From Lacinutrix sp. WUR7 (GTDB taxonomy: Bacteria > Bacteroidota > Bacteroidia > Flavobacteriales > Flavobacteriaceae): a DNA stretch of 64,000 bases. A program made the translations under genes and the position numbers. Location of the stretch: NCBI RefSeq assembly GCF_016864015.1, contig NZ_CP045067.1, positions 1,709,001 to 1,773,000 on the forward strand, in the 5' to 3' direction. The notes below the pieces were generated by a model. That model worked only from the letters and a program-made list of their open reading frames with translations, had not been told where the DNA came from and ran no database searches. Positions 28,818-37,411 of the stretch are shown in pieces. Each line of letters begins with the position of its first letter. Position 1 is the first letter of the stretch.

Positions 28818-29795
28818 ATGAATACTACAGTAGCTACTGGAACAGAAGGTAAAACTTGGGGTGGAGGGAATAAACCTCTAACAGCAAGTTATGGAAAGAT
28901 GATGATGTGGTTTTTCATCGTTTCCGATGCATTAACCTTCTCAGCGTTTTTAGCAGCCTATGGCTTCTCAAGATTTAAATTTATTGATTCTTGGCCAATT
29001 GCCGATGAAGTGTTTACTCACTTTCCTTTCTTACATGGTGTAGAAGCACCAATGTATTATGTTGCATTTATGACATTTGTACTTATTATGTCGTCTGTAA
29101 CCATGGTACTTGCCGTAGATGCAGGTCACCATATGAATAAAGCAAAAGTTACTATTTACATGTTTTTAACTGTAATTGGTGGTATTATATTCGTTGGTTC
29201 TCAAGCTTGGGAATGGAATACTTTTATTAAAGGGGAGTTTGGAGCGGTACAAACTAAAGGTGGAAACATTTTACAGTTTGTGGATGCAGAAGGACACCGT
29301 GTTGCTGTAGCAGATTTCGCAAAAGTGGAAACAGGAACAAGAACACAACACGAAAGCAAAAACGGTTTATGGTTTGTAGATGAAGGTGCTTTACCAACAT
29401 ATACAATGGCGGAAATAAATAATGGTTTAGCTGCACATCCAGATGTGTTAGTAAGAACTCAAATTATTAACGCAGAAGGTGAAAAGACGGTCTTATCTAG
29501 AGAAGAGTCTATTAAACAACTAAAAGAAAATGGAAGATTATTTGTGCAAGGAGCAAACCTTCATGTAAATGAATACGGTTCTCCATTGTTTGCGGACTTC
29601 TTTTTCTTTATCACAGGTTTTCACGGTTTTCACGTATTTTCTGGGGTGGTACTTAATATCATTATATTCTTTAATGTTATTTTAGGAACTTATGAAAGAC
29701 GTAAAAGCTACGAAATGGTTGAGAAAGTTGGTCTTTACTGGCACTTTGTAGATTTAGTTTGGGTATTTGTATTTACTTTCTTCTACCTAGTTTAA
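28818..29795 (+). CDS. Cytochrome c oxidase subunit III (long form with periplasmic insert)
   Basis: The 325-residue protein has the subunit III membrane pattern, including SDALTFSAFLAAY near the N-terminus and GFHGFHVFSGVV plus YWHFVDLVWVFVFTFFYL near the C-terminus. Between the third and fourth helices lies a soluble insert of about 118 residues (about 138-255) that classical subunit III proteins lack. Similar long forms occur in other Bacteroidota, to my knowledge, but the insert's role is unknown to me. It lies between the short subunit III and the subunit IV gene, with a promoter-like box in front. Confidence 0.92.
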   Translation: MNTTVATGTEGKTWGGGNKPLTASYGKMMMWFFIVSDALTFSAFLAAYGFSRFKFIDSWPIADEVFTHFPFLHGVEAPMYYVAFMTFVLIMSSVTMVLAVDAGHHMNKAKVTIYMFLTVIGGIIFVGSQAWEWNTFIKGEFGAVQTKGGNILQFVDAEGHRVAVADFAKVETGTRTQHESKNGLWFVDEGALPTYTMAEINNGLAAHPDVLVRTQIINAEGEKTVLSREESIKQLKENGRLFVQGANLHVNEYGSPLFADFFFFITGFHGFHVFSGVVLNIIIFFNVILGTYERRKSYEMVEKVGLYWHFVDLVWVFVFTFFYLV

Positions 29796-29816
29796 TTAAT
29801 TAAAAATTTATTTTTC

Positions 29817-29839
29817 ATTTCCTGGAAGAAGGAAATCTA
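29817..29839 (+). repeat. Short hairpin repeat, possible member
   Basis: ATTTCCT (29817-29823) pairs with AGGAAAT (29830-29836) around a six-base loop, followed by CTAAAAAACACA. The hairpin-plus-ATCTA ending matches member 2, but the loop differs. It lies 13 bases before the subunit IV start. Confidence 0.5.
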
Positions 29840-29852
29840 AAAAACACATAGA

Positions 29853-30233
29853 ATGGCACACGAACATAAATTAGAAATATTTAGAGGTTTAGTTAAATTT
29901 AAATCCAATACAGCAAAAATCTGGGGTGTTTTAGCATTCTTAACTTTTGTTACAATAATTGAAGTAGCATTGGGTATTGCTAAACCAGAAGCTTTAATGG
30001 GTAAGTTTTTAGGGATGAAAATCTTAAACTGGATATTTATCATCTTAACCATTGTAAAAGCATATTACATTACTTGGGATTTCATGCACATGCGTGATGA
30101 AGTAAAAGCTTTAAGACGTATGGTAGTATGGACAGCAGTGTTCTTAATATTATACCTTGTATTTATTCTTTTACAAGAAGGAGGTTATATAGAATCTGTA
30201 TATGCTTCAGGTTTTATTAAAAATGATTTTTAA
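29853..30233 (+). CDS. Cytochrome c oxidase subunit IV (caa3 type)
   Basis: The 126-residue protein has three predicted membrane segments with the pattern of bacterial oxidase subunit IV (prokaryotic cytochrome C oxidase subunit IV family), including YYITWDFMHMRDE, in which the aspartate and histidine-rich loop is characteristic. It is the last structural oxidase gene of this cluster: a terminator hairpin follows within 31 bases of its stop. It probably stabilises the subunit I-CuB region. The start ATG follows a hairpin repeat and an A-rich leader. Confidence 0.88.
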   Translation: MAHEHKLEIFRGLVKFKSNTAKIWGVLAFLTFVTIIEVALGIAKPEALMGKFLGMKILNWIFIILTIVKAYYITWDFMHMRDEVKALRRMVVWTAVFLILYLVFILLQEGGYIESVYASGFIKNDF

Positions 30234-30263
30234 AACATAATTTTTCAGTTAAATTATATATAA

Positions 30264-30290
30264 AAGGCGGTTATTAAACCGTCTTTTTTT
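30264..30290 (+). terminator. Intrinsic terminator after subunit IV
   Basis: AAGGCGGTT (30264-30272) pairs with AACCGTCTT (30277-30285) with one G-T wobble and an ATTA loop, followed by a T-run. Confidence 0.85.
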
Positions 30291-30297
30291 ATTTTTG
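30290..30297 (+). promoter_or_regulatory. Promoter-like box directly before a start codon
   Basis: TATTTTTG, a consensus -7 box, overlaps the end of the preceding terminator and lies only four bases before the ATG of the next gene. If used, the mRNA would be nearly leaderless. Confidence 0.45.
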
Positions 30298-30301
30298 TAC
30301 T

Positions 30302-31018
30302 ATGAACAAAAAACTGATTAAAAGAAATGTAATTCTTGGAATTTTATTCTTCCTTCCAGTAGTATTTCTCTTGTTTTTATATCCTGCAAAACACAATTAT
30401 ATTGCTTTAGATATTTTAGAAGAAAATGTATTAGACATTGCTTCTTTTACTTCCACAGAAAACGAAAGCATCTTACTTAAAGATCATATAACTATTTTAG
30501 GATTTCTAGGAAATAATCCCTTAGATAAGCTTACTGCAATGTCTAACTTAAAGGAGTTGATGTATGATAAGTTTAAAGGTTTTAAAAAGTTTCAGATTGT
30601 TATGGTGTTTCCAGATAGCGCTAAAGCGGAAGTGGAACAACTAAAAACCGAACTAAGTAAATACGAGTATTTAGAATATTGGAAATACGTTTCGGCTTCC
30701 GATGAAGAAATTCAAAAACTATATAGAAGTTTGCATTTAATTAAAGATTTGGATGCAAATCTTGCAACTAATGATGTGGTTATTATTGATAAAGAATTAA
30801 ACTTAAGAGGAAGGATAGACGATAGATCCGACAGCGAAAAGCAAAAGAACAAGCCAGCATATCAAATGAAATCGTATGATTGTATTGAGGTTGCCGAATT
30901 GAAAAATAAAATGAGTGAAGATGTAAGAATCCTTTTTACAGAATACAGACAAAAACGAAAAGGAAACTTTAACTCCGAAACCAGAAGAGCCAACGATTTA
31001 AAAAACGTAACCGAATAA
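30302..31018 (+). CDS. Membrane-anchored Sco/thioredoxin-like protein lacking the copper-binding cysteines
   Basis: The 238-residue protein has one N-terminal membrane anchor (about 9-27) and a periplasmic domain that follows the Sco pattern: ITILGFLGNNPLDKL corresponds to the place where the next gene has the CPTICP copper motif, and the later VVIIDKELNLRGRIDDR matches the Sco strand around IDKNGFIRSR. Neither copper-binding cysteine is present; there is one cysteine in SYDCIEV. So it has a thioredoxin-like fold but cannot bind copper in the known way. It lies just upstream of a normal Sco gene and after the oxidase genes, so a role in oxidase assembly is likely. The family link is my reading, not a database match. 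Confidence 0.65.
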   Translation: MNKKLIKRNVILGILFFLPVVFLLFLYPAKHNYIALDILEENVLDIASFTSTENESILLKDHITILGFLGNNPLDKLTAMSNLKELMYDKFKGFKKFQIVMVFPDSAKAEVEQLKTELSKYEYLEYWKYVSASDEEIQKLYRSLHLIKDLDANLATNDVVIIDKELNLRGRIDDRSDSEKQKNKPAYQMKSYDCIEVAELKNKMSEDVRILFTEYRQKRKGNFNSETRRANDLKNVTE

Positions 31019-31022
31019 ATTT

Positions 31023-31048
31023 GTCATTTCGAGCTTGTCGAGAAATCT
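31023..31048 (+). repeat. 26-base TCGAG repeat, copy 1
   Basis: GTCATTTCGAGCTTGTCGAG followed by AAATCT. It differs at one base from the copy at 49401. It lies between the Sco-like and sco genes and is followed by ATAAAATACA. Confidence 0.8.
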
Positions 31049-31077
31049 ATAAAATACATTCGTTTAAAATATAAGTT

Positions 31078-31827
31078 ATGAGCAAAAAAGCCAATTATTC
31101 ATATATAGGTATCGCATTAACCGTTTTAGTATTCGGAATTATTTTTATTCCTAGAATAGTAGATAGAGTTACAAGCAATGATATTACAAGAGAAGAGAGT
31201 AGAAGTGTTAGTGTGTCTAATGAAGATAGAACGATGCGAACTTCCGATTTAGCTTTTCTTGAAATTAATGGCGAAGCAAAAAAAGTACCTAGCTTTAGTT
31301 TTACAAACCAAGATGGTAGAACCATAACAGATAAAGATTATCTTGGAAAGGTTTACGTTATAGAATTTTTCTTTACAACATGTCCTACAATTTGTCCTAG
31401 AATGAGTAGTAACTTGGTAGAGATTCAAAATACATTTCCAGATAATAGAAACTTTGGTGTTGCCTCATTTACTATAAATCCTACACATGATACTCCGGAA
31501 GTATTAAAGGCTTATGCAGAAAAATATGGAATTACAAATCCGAATTGGAATCTAATGACAGGAGATGAAGAAGCCATCTATAAACTGGCGAATCAAGGTT
31601 TTAATTTATATACAGCAGTAGAAGCAGAAGCTGAAGGAGGTTTTGAACATTCTGGAAACTTTGCGCTAATAGATAAAAATGGTTTTATACGTTCTAGAAT
31701 GGTAAACGGAAATCTAGTTATTTATTACAACGGAATGATCTCGGAAGAAGAACAAGTAGATGATGAAGGTCAAGAACAGCAAATAACCATGCTTAAAGAA
31801 GATATCAATAAATTACTAAACGAGTAG
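31078..31827 (+). CDS. Sco-family copper chaperone for cytochrome oxidase
   Basis: Sco proteins deliver copper to the CuA site of subunit II. The 249-residue protein has an N-terminal membrane anchor (about 9-25) and a thioredoxin-like domain with the copper motif CPTIC (C102, C106) in TTCPTICPRM and the third ligand at H191 in FEHSGNFALID. All three ligands are therefore present. It is in the second oxidase cluster, while the CuA subunit it should serve (coxB) is 29 kb upstream. It follows a Sco-like paralogue without cysteines and precedes a DUF420 gene. Confidence 0.93.
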   Translation: MSKKANYSYIGIALTVLVFGIIFIPRIVDRVTSNDITREESRSVSVSNEDRTMRTSDLAFLEINGEAKKVPSFSFTNQDGRTITDKDYLGKVYVIEFFFTTCPTICPRMSSNLVEIQNTFPDNRNFGVASFTINPTHDTPEVLKAYAEKYGITNPNWNLMTGDEEAIYKLANQGFNLYTAVEAEAEGGFEHSGNFALIDKNGFIRSRMVNGNLVIYYNGMISEEEQVDDEGQEQQITMLKEDINKLLNE

Positions 31828-31910
31828 CATTAATAATTAAACGCCTTGTCTAATTTAAGGGAAGGTGCATTTTGTTTTTAAAAAAAAACAAAATACGGAA
31901 GGGTTAAAAT

Positions 31911-32447
31911 ATGAATCAAGAAGAAAAATTACAGGCAGAAAAAAAGTATAATAAATGGATTGTTATTTTATCTATAGCTGTTCCTATTGTTGTAGCTATT
32001 TTATTTGGCGTTAGAATACCAAATGTAGCACCTTTATCTTTTTTGCCTCCTATTTATGCTACCATAAACGGGTTCACTGCACTTTTTTTAGTGATTGCAT
32101 TTGTTGCCATTAAAAAGAAGAATATTGTCCTTCATGAAAACCTCATGACTACAGCTGTACTTTGTTCTGCTGTGTTTTTAGTACTCTATGTCGCGTACCA
32201 CATGACTAGTGATTCTACTAAATTTGGAGGAGAAGGTGCTATTAAATATGTTTATTACTTTATCTTAATAACACATATTTTACTTTCTATAATAATTATA
32301 CCATTTGTGTTAATTACGTATGTAAGAGCTATTACCGAAAATTTTGAAAGACATAAAAAAATAGCGCGCATCACTTTCCCGTTATGGTTATATGTTGCAG
32401 TTACAGGAGTTATTGTGTATATTATGATTGCACCTTATTATGTTTAA
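31911..32447 (+). CDS. DUF420 membrane protein
   Basis: The 178-residue protein has five predicted membrane segments with conserved histidines in the pattern HENLMTTA, YHMTSD and THILLSIIIIP, matching DUF420 (related to CtaM/YozB of Bacillus, needed for aa3-oxidase assembly). Its place after sco and near the oxidase genes supports a role in heme-copper oxidase maturation. The name YozB/CtaM is a family-level link, not a proven orthology. The start follows an A-rich leader; no terminator separates it from the small CxxC gene downstream. Confidence 0.88.
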   Translation: MNQEEKLQAEKKYNKWIVILSIAVPIVVAILFGVRIPNVAPLSFLPPIYATINGFTALFLVIAFVAIKKKNIVLHENLMTTAVLCSAVFLVLYVAYHMTSDSTKFGGEGAIKYVYYFILITHILLSIIIIPFVLITYVRAITENFERHKKIARITFPLWLYVAVTGVIVYIMIAPYYV

Positions 32448-32495
32448 ATTGGTTATCATGCTACGCTAGTCGAAGCAACTTTTATTTCAATAGTT

Positions 32496-32717
32496 ATGAA
32501 ACAAAAAATATTGTTTTTTATTTTCTCTTTCCTCTTTTTCATAGAGACTAACGCGCAATGCGCCATGTGTAGAGCAGTCTTAGAAAGTGAAGATGGCCAA
32601 GCTACAGCAGCCGGTGTTAATGATGGTATTATATATTTAATGGCCTTGCCTTATATTCTAGTTGGTGGAATTGCATTCTTCATTTATAAAAAGTTTTCTA
32701 AAGCTAATGCAGAATAA
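32496..32717 (+). CDS. Small membrane protein with CxxC motif, in the oxidase cluster
   Basis: The 73-residue product has an N-terminal signal-like segment (1-20, ending TNAQ), immediately followed by CAMC (C22, C25) and one transmembrane segment (about 46-65) with a lysine-rich end. The layout places the CxxC pair near the membrane surface in the periplasm, where it could bind a metal or form a disulfide. I do not recognise a named family, but its place after sco and DUF420 makes a role in oxidase or copper handling plausible. It is small, but its codon use and leader look genuine. Confidence 0.75.
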   Translation: MKQKILFFIFSFLFFIETNAQCAMCRAVLESEDGQATAAGVNDGIIYLMALPYILVGGIAFFIYKKFSKANAE

Positions 32718-32853
32718 TTTCATTTTTCTGTAACATTTCTACATAAAAACAGTCTTACTACTATAGTGTTAAAATTTCTTAACAGTTTGTTAGCATAAAT
32801 CATTTCAAGGTTTATGTAATATTGCAATGCTAATCAATCATCAATCAATCATC

Positions 32854-33555
32854 ATGATAGAAATCAAAGATTTACACAAATCTTATCACATGGGGAATAA
32901 TTCTCTTCACGTGTTAAAAGGTATTAATTTTAATGTGGAAGAAGGAGAGCTTGTGTCTATAATGGGTTCTTCCGGATCTGGAAAATCCACCTTACTTAAT
33001 ATTTTGGGTATGTTGGACGAAGCAGACTCAGGTTCATATACGCTAGGAAACGTTCCCATTAAAAATCTTAACGAAAAAATAGCAGCAAACTATAGAAATA
33101 AGTTTTTAGGATTCATCTTTCAATCCTTCAACTTAATCAACTACAAATCGGCATTAGACAATGTTGCCTTACCATTATACTACCAAGGTGTAAAACGAAA
33201 AGAGCGTGCAGATAAAGCAATGCACTATTTAGAAAAAGTAGGTTTGGCAGAATGGTCTCACCATTTACCAAGCGAACTTTCTGGTGGTCAAAAACAACGT
33301 GTTGCAATAGCAAGAGCATTAGCAAGTGATCCTAAAGTTTTATTAGCAGATGAACCAACAGGTGCATTAGATACGAAAACCTCTTATGAAGTTATGGATC
33401 TTATTCAAGGGATTAATGACGAAGGGAAAACAATACTTATCGTTACACATGAGCCAGATATTGCGCAAATGACAAAACGTATTGTAAACTTAAAAGATGG
33501 TTTAATTATAGACGATAGTAAAGTAGAACAAATAAGAGCTTCAGCACATGTTTGA
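32854..33555 (+). CDS. ABC transporter ATP-binding protein (MacB/LolD type)
   Basis: This ATPase would power the permeases encoded next. The 233-residue form starting at 32854 (MIEIKDLHKSY) is preferred over the ATG at 32827, which adds nine unusual residues. Walker A is GSSGSGKST, the ABC signature is LSGGQKQR, and Walker B with the catalytic glutamate is VLLADEPT. The sequence is of the MacB/LolD group, in which the transporter pulls substrates from the inner membrane or periplasm rather than moving them through a channel. It overlaps the first permease gene by eight bases and begins a five-gene export system. Confidence 0.92.
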   Translation: MIEIKDLHKSYHMGNNSLHVLKGINFNVEEGELVSIMGSSGSGKSTLLNILGMLDEADSGSYTLGNVPIKNLNEKIAANYRNKFLGFIFQSFNLINYKSALDNVALPLYYQGVKRKERADKAMHYLEKVGLAEWSHHLPSELSGGQKQRVAIARALASDPKVLLADEPTGALDTKTSYEVMDLIQGINDEGKTILIVTHEPDIAQMTKRIVNLKDGLIIDDSKVEQIRASAHV

Positions 33556-34792
33556 TCTAGAACGTTGGCAAGAAATATTTGATACCTTAAGTAAAAATAA
33601 GCTTCGTACTTTTTTAACAGGGCTTTCTGTAGCTTCTGGTATTTTTATATTAGTAATCCTTTTAGGTTTTAGTACCGGAATTCAAAATGGTGTTAAGTCT
33701 CAGTTTCAAAGAGACGCAACCAATTTGGTGAGTATTTGGGCTGGAACAACTACTAAAGAATATAAAGGACTAAACCCAGGAAGACGTATCCAGCTTAAAA
33801 ATGATGATTTTAATGCGGTATCTAATAAATATGCGGATAATATTGAACATGAATCTTCTTTCTATACTATTTGGGGCGGATTAGTAAACTACAAAAATGA
33901 ATCTGGAAATTATAGAATTCAAGGAATTTTACCAGGAAATCAATTCATTGAAAATGCAGATGTAAGCCAAGGACGCTTTATCAATATTTCAGATATTGAT
34001 AACATTAAAAAAGTAGCAGTAATTGGTAATAAAGTAGCAGAAGACTTGTTTAAAGGAGAAGATCCTATAGATAAATACATCACACTTTATGGTATTAGCT
34101 TTAAAGTAGTAGGTGTTTTTTATGATCCAGGAGGAGAACGAGATGAAAGTAAGGTATTCTTGCCATTACCAACAGCGCAATTAGCTTTTAATGGAGCAGA
34201 TAATATTCGTAACATGATGTTTACGTTAAAAATGGCAGACGATTTTGATCAAGCAGTTGCAGAATCTCAAGCGATCGCTGCTGCGATAGAAAATGAAATA
34301 AAGTTAAGACAAACCGTTGCTCCAGATGATACCAATGCTATACGAGTGAATAACACACTGGAACAGGCAACAAAAATATATTCTTTAGTAGACACCATAG
34401 CCGCTGTTTTTTGGTTTGTAGGTATAGGTACTATTATAGCTGGAGTAGTTGGTGTTGGTAACATTATGCTTATTATAGTAAAAGAACGTACCAAAGAAAT
34501 TGGAATACGTAAAGCACTTGGTGCACAACCTTGGTCTATTGTAGGGATGATTTTACAGGAATCTGTTTTTGTAACTATGTTTTCTGGCTTATTCGGACTT
34601 ATTCTTGGTTTAGGTTTACTAGAACTCGTTGGTCCACTCATAGAAAGTGATTTTATAAAATATCCACAAGTAGATTTTAATACCGCAATAACAACCGTTT
34701 TTATTTTAGTATTTGCAGGTGCTTTAGCAGGATTTATTCCAGCATATAGAGCCGCTAAAATTAGACCAATTGTAGCACTTAGAGACGAATAA
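33548..34792 (+). CDS. MacB-like ABC permease, first of two
   Basis: The 414-residue protein has the MacB layout: one N-terminal helix (about 20-45), a large periplasmic domain (about 50-270) and three C-terminal helices with the FtsX pattern, including VGNIMLIIVKERTKEIGIRKALGAQPW just before the third helix. It overlaps the ATPase gene and ends one base before the second permease. The two permeases are paralogues and probably form a heterodimer, instead of the MacB homodimer fused to its ATPase. Substrate unknown. Confidence 0.92.
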   Translation: MFDLERWQEIFDTLSKNKLRTFLTGLSVASGIFILVILLGFSTGIQNGVKSQFQRDATNLVSIWAGTTTKEYKGLNPGRRIQLKNDDFNAVSNKYADNIEHESSFYTIWGGLVNYKNESGNYRIQGILPGNQFIENADVSQGRFINISDIDNIKKVAVIGNKVAEDLFKGEDPIDKYITLYGISFKVVGVFYDPGGERDESKVFLPLPTAQLAFNGADNIRNMMFTLKMADDFDQAVAESQAIAAAIENEIKLRQTVAPDDTNAIRVNNTLEQATKIYSLVDTIAAVFWFVGIGTIIAGVVGVGNIMLIIVKERTKEIGIRKALGAQPWSIVGMILQESVFVTMFSGLFGLILGLGLLELVGPLIESDFIKYPQVDFNTAITTVFILVFAGALAGFIPAYRAAKIRPIVALRDE

Positions 34793-34793
34793 T

Positions 34794-36050
34794 ATGTTTA
34801 GCAGAGATCGTTGGGACGAAATATTACAAGCACTTACAGCAAATAAGTTTAGAACTTTTTTGACTGCTTTTGGTGTGTTTTGGGGAATTACCATTCTAGT
34901 GCTACTTCTTGCATTAACAAATGGTTTAAGAAATGGGGTAACCGCAGATTTTGGAAACTTTGCTACAAACTCTATGTTTATGTGGACGCAAGGAACCACA
35001 AAAGCATACAAAGGTTTACCAAAAGGAAGACGTTTTAATTTTAAATTGGATGATGTAGAAACACTTAAACGTGAGATACCAGAATTGCGATATGTTTCTC
35101 CTAGACATCAATTAGGTGGTTTTAATGGCGCAAATAATGTGATAAGAGGAACAAAAACTGGCGCGTTTTCCATTTATGGAGATTATCCGGAATTTATCAA
35201 ACAACAACCTATGGATATTCTTCAAGGACGTTTTATAAGTTATTCCGATATCGATAGTAAACGTAAAGTTTGTGTTATTGGCCAGGATGTAGTGAAGGCT
35301 ATGTATGATAAAGACGAAGATGCGCTTGGTACTTATATTAAAATTAATGGCGTAAACTTTTTAGTTATAGGAACTTTTAAAGCTTCCAATAGTGGTGATG
35401 AAGAAGAAGATGCAAATACTATTTTTATGCCTTTTACTACTTTCGGACAAGCTTTTAATAGAGGAGATAGTGTAGGTTGGATGGCTATTACTGCTAAAGA
35501 TGGTACTAGCGTAACTTCGGTAAAAGCTAAGATTTTAGAATTAATGCGAGCAAGCCACAAAGTGCATCCAGATGATGAACGTGCTATTGGTAATTTCGAT
35601 TTATCGGAAGCATTTGGCCGTGTAAATGGTCTGTTTTCTATACTTGGAGTTGTTGGTTATTTTGTAGGTGCTTTGGTACTAATGTCTGGAATCATTGGTA
35701 TTAGTAACATCATGCTTATTGTAGTGAAAGAACGTACCAGAGAAATTGGAGTAAGACGTGCTTTAGGTGCTTCGCCTTGGACTATCAAATCACAGGTATT
35801 ACAGGAAAGTTTATTGCTAACTATTATTTCAGGAATGGTAGGGATATCTTTTGCTGCATTTGTGATTTTCATTTTAAATTACATTTTAGATAAGAGTGGT
35901 CCAGTAGATAATTTTGCAAACCCAAGTGTAAGTATGTCGGTAATATTTATTGCCCTATTTATATTAGTAATCTCTGGTTTATTAGCAGGATTAATTCCGG
36001 CAAATAGTGCAACAAAGATGAAGCCAGTAGACGCTTTACGTATGGAGTAA
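34794..36050 (+). CDS. MacB-like ABC permease, second of two
   Basis: This 418-residue permease has the same layout as its neighbour: a helix at about 18-42, a periplasmic domain, then three helices with the FtsX pattern IGISNIMLIVVKERTREIGVRRALGASPW. The N-terminal start MFSRDRWDEIL parallels MFDLERWQEIF of the first permease, supporting duplication. A 107-base gap follows before the first adaptor gene. It is expected to work with the ATPase at 32854 and with the adaptors and TolC downstream. Confidence 0.92.
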   Translation: MFSRDRWDEILQALTANKFRTFLTAFGVFWGITILVLLLALTNGLRNGVTADFGNFATNSMFMWTQGTTKAYKGLPKGRRFNFKLDDVETLKREIPELRYVSPRHQLGGFNGANNVIRGTKTGAFSIYGDYPEFIKQQPMDILQGRFISYSDIDSKRKVCVIGQDVVKAMYDKDEDALGTYIKINGVNFLVIGTFKASNSGDEEEDANTIFMPFTTFGQAFNRGDSVGWMAITAKDGTSVTSVKAKILELMRASHKVHPDDERAIGNFDLSEAFGRVNGLFSILGVVGYFVGALVLMSGIIGISNIMLIVVKERTREIGVRRALGASPWTIKSQVLQESLLLTIISGMVGISFAAFVIFILNYILDKSGPVDNFANPSVSMSVIFIALFILVISGLLAGLIPANSATKMKPVDALRME

Positions 36051-36157
36051 GAAGGTATTCCGTAAAGAAAAAAAAGAAATCAAATAATTAATAAACCATC
36101 CCGAATGCATACGAAGGATGTTATACGTTACAATCAAAAAACAATAAATTCAAACTC

Positions 36158-37321
36158 ATGAAAAGAACCAAAACCCTAATCGTACTAGCAATTATTATTG
36201 CTGTTTTTGGTGGATCGCTATATTACTTATGGCAAAAAAATCAAGAAGATCCAGTTAGTTATACCACAGATACTGCTAGTGAACAAACGATAATCGTAAA
36301 AACGGTAGCAACAGGAAGTATTGTGCCAAAAGATGAAGTTTTAATTAAATCAAATATTTCTGGAGTAGTAGAAGAAATTTTTGTGGAAGCAGGAGAGTAT
36401 GTAACCGCTGGAGATTTAATTGCTAAAATTAGAGTAATTCCTAATGTGTCTTCTTTAACAAATGCAAAAGGAAGTATCGCTAGTAATCAAACCGCATTAC
36501 AAACGGCTAATATTAATCTGCAAACGCAACAAGTAAGTTATGATCGTCAAAAAGCATTATTTGATAAAGGCGTAATTTCAGCAAATGATTTTGAAGCTAT
36601 TAATAACACGTATTTACAAGCAAAACAAAGTGTTACTCAAGCAAAAATAAATGTGAATACCGCTAGACAAAACTATGATATTGTAAAAACAGGAACTACA
36701 AGTGGTGTAGGTAATATTGCGCAAACACAAGTAAGAGCAACGGTTTCAGGAATGGTTTTAGATGTTCCAGTAAAAGAAGGAAACCAAGTAATTGAAGCGA
36801 ATAACTTTAACGAAGGTACTTCTATTGCATCCTTAGCAGATGTGAAAAAAATGATTTTTGAAGGGAAAGTCGATGAAAGTGAGGTTGGTAAAATAAAAGA
36901 AGGTTTACCATTAGAAATCACCGTTGGGGCCATTGAAGATACAAAATTTGACGCTGTTTTAGATTATATAGCACCAAAAGGTGTTGCCGAAAATGGAGCC
37001 ATTCAATTTGAAATAAAAGGAACACTTCAAAAAATAGATTCTATTTTTATTAGAGCTGGATTAAGCGCAAATGCATCTATTATTTTAGATAAAGCAGATA
37101 AAGTTCTAGCGATTAAAGAAGCTTTAGTACAATATGATGAAGAAACAAAAAAGCCTTTTGTAGAATTAGAAACGGGTGATCAAAAATTTGAGAGAAAAGA
37201 TGTCGAACTTGGTATTAGTGATGGTATTTTTGTAGAAATTAAAAGTGGTATTTCTAAAGAAGATAAGATTAAGGTTTGGAACCAAGTTCAAGGAGTTCCT
37301 GAATACGCAAAAAAGAATTAA
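36158..37321 (+). CDS. Periplasmic adaptor (membrane fusion) protein, first of two
   Basis: The 387-residue protein has an N-terminal membrane anchor (about 5-25), biotinyl-lipoyl-like half motifs (around IKSNISGVVEEIFVEAGEYV and the later VRATVSGMVLDVP), a helical hairpin between them (about 105-185) and a beta-barrel part, as in MacA/HlyD-type adaptors. It would bridge the MacB-like permeases to the outer-membrane TolC channel. A second adaptor, somewhat longer, is encoded after tolC, so the system has two. A promoter-like box lies between this gene and tolC. Confidence 0.9.
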   Translation: MKRTKTLIVLAIIIAVFGGSLYYLWQKNQEDPVSYTTDTASEQTIIVKTVATGSIVPKDEVLIKSNISGVVEEIFVEAGEYVTAGDLIAKIRVIPNVSSLTNAKGSIASNQTALQTANINLQTQQVSYDRQKALFDKGVISANDFEAINNTYLQAKQSVTQAKINVNTARQNYDIVKTGTTSGVGNIAQTQVRATVSGMVLDVPVKEGNQVIEANNFNEGTSIASLADVKKMIFEGKVDESEVGKIKEGLPLEITVGAIEDTKFDAVLDYIAPKGVAENGAIQFEIKGTLQKIDSIFIRAGLSANASIILDKADKVLAIKEALVQYDEETKKPFVELETGDQKFERKDVELGISDGIFVEIKSGISKEDKIKVWNQVQGVPEYAKKN

Positions 37322-37363
37322 TAAATAACTGTAACACATTTACATTTATATAGACTTATATTT

Positions 37364-37371
37364 TAATTTTG
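37364..37371 (+). promoter_or_regulatory. Possible promoter -7 box before tolC-like gene
   Basis: TAATTTTG matches TAnnTTTG and lies 40 bases before the tolC-like start. A -33 box is not clear. Confidence 0.35.
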
Positions 37372-37411
37372 AAACGAGCATGTAAACGTGAATAACAATA
37401 AGAATTGAAAC

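Noticed and set aside
34267-34641. A 124-codon minus-strand ORF inside the first ABC permease
   Set aside because: Antisense to a well-supported permease; its hydrophobic pattern follows from the complement.
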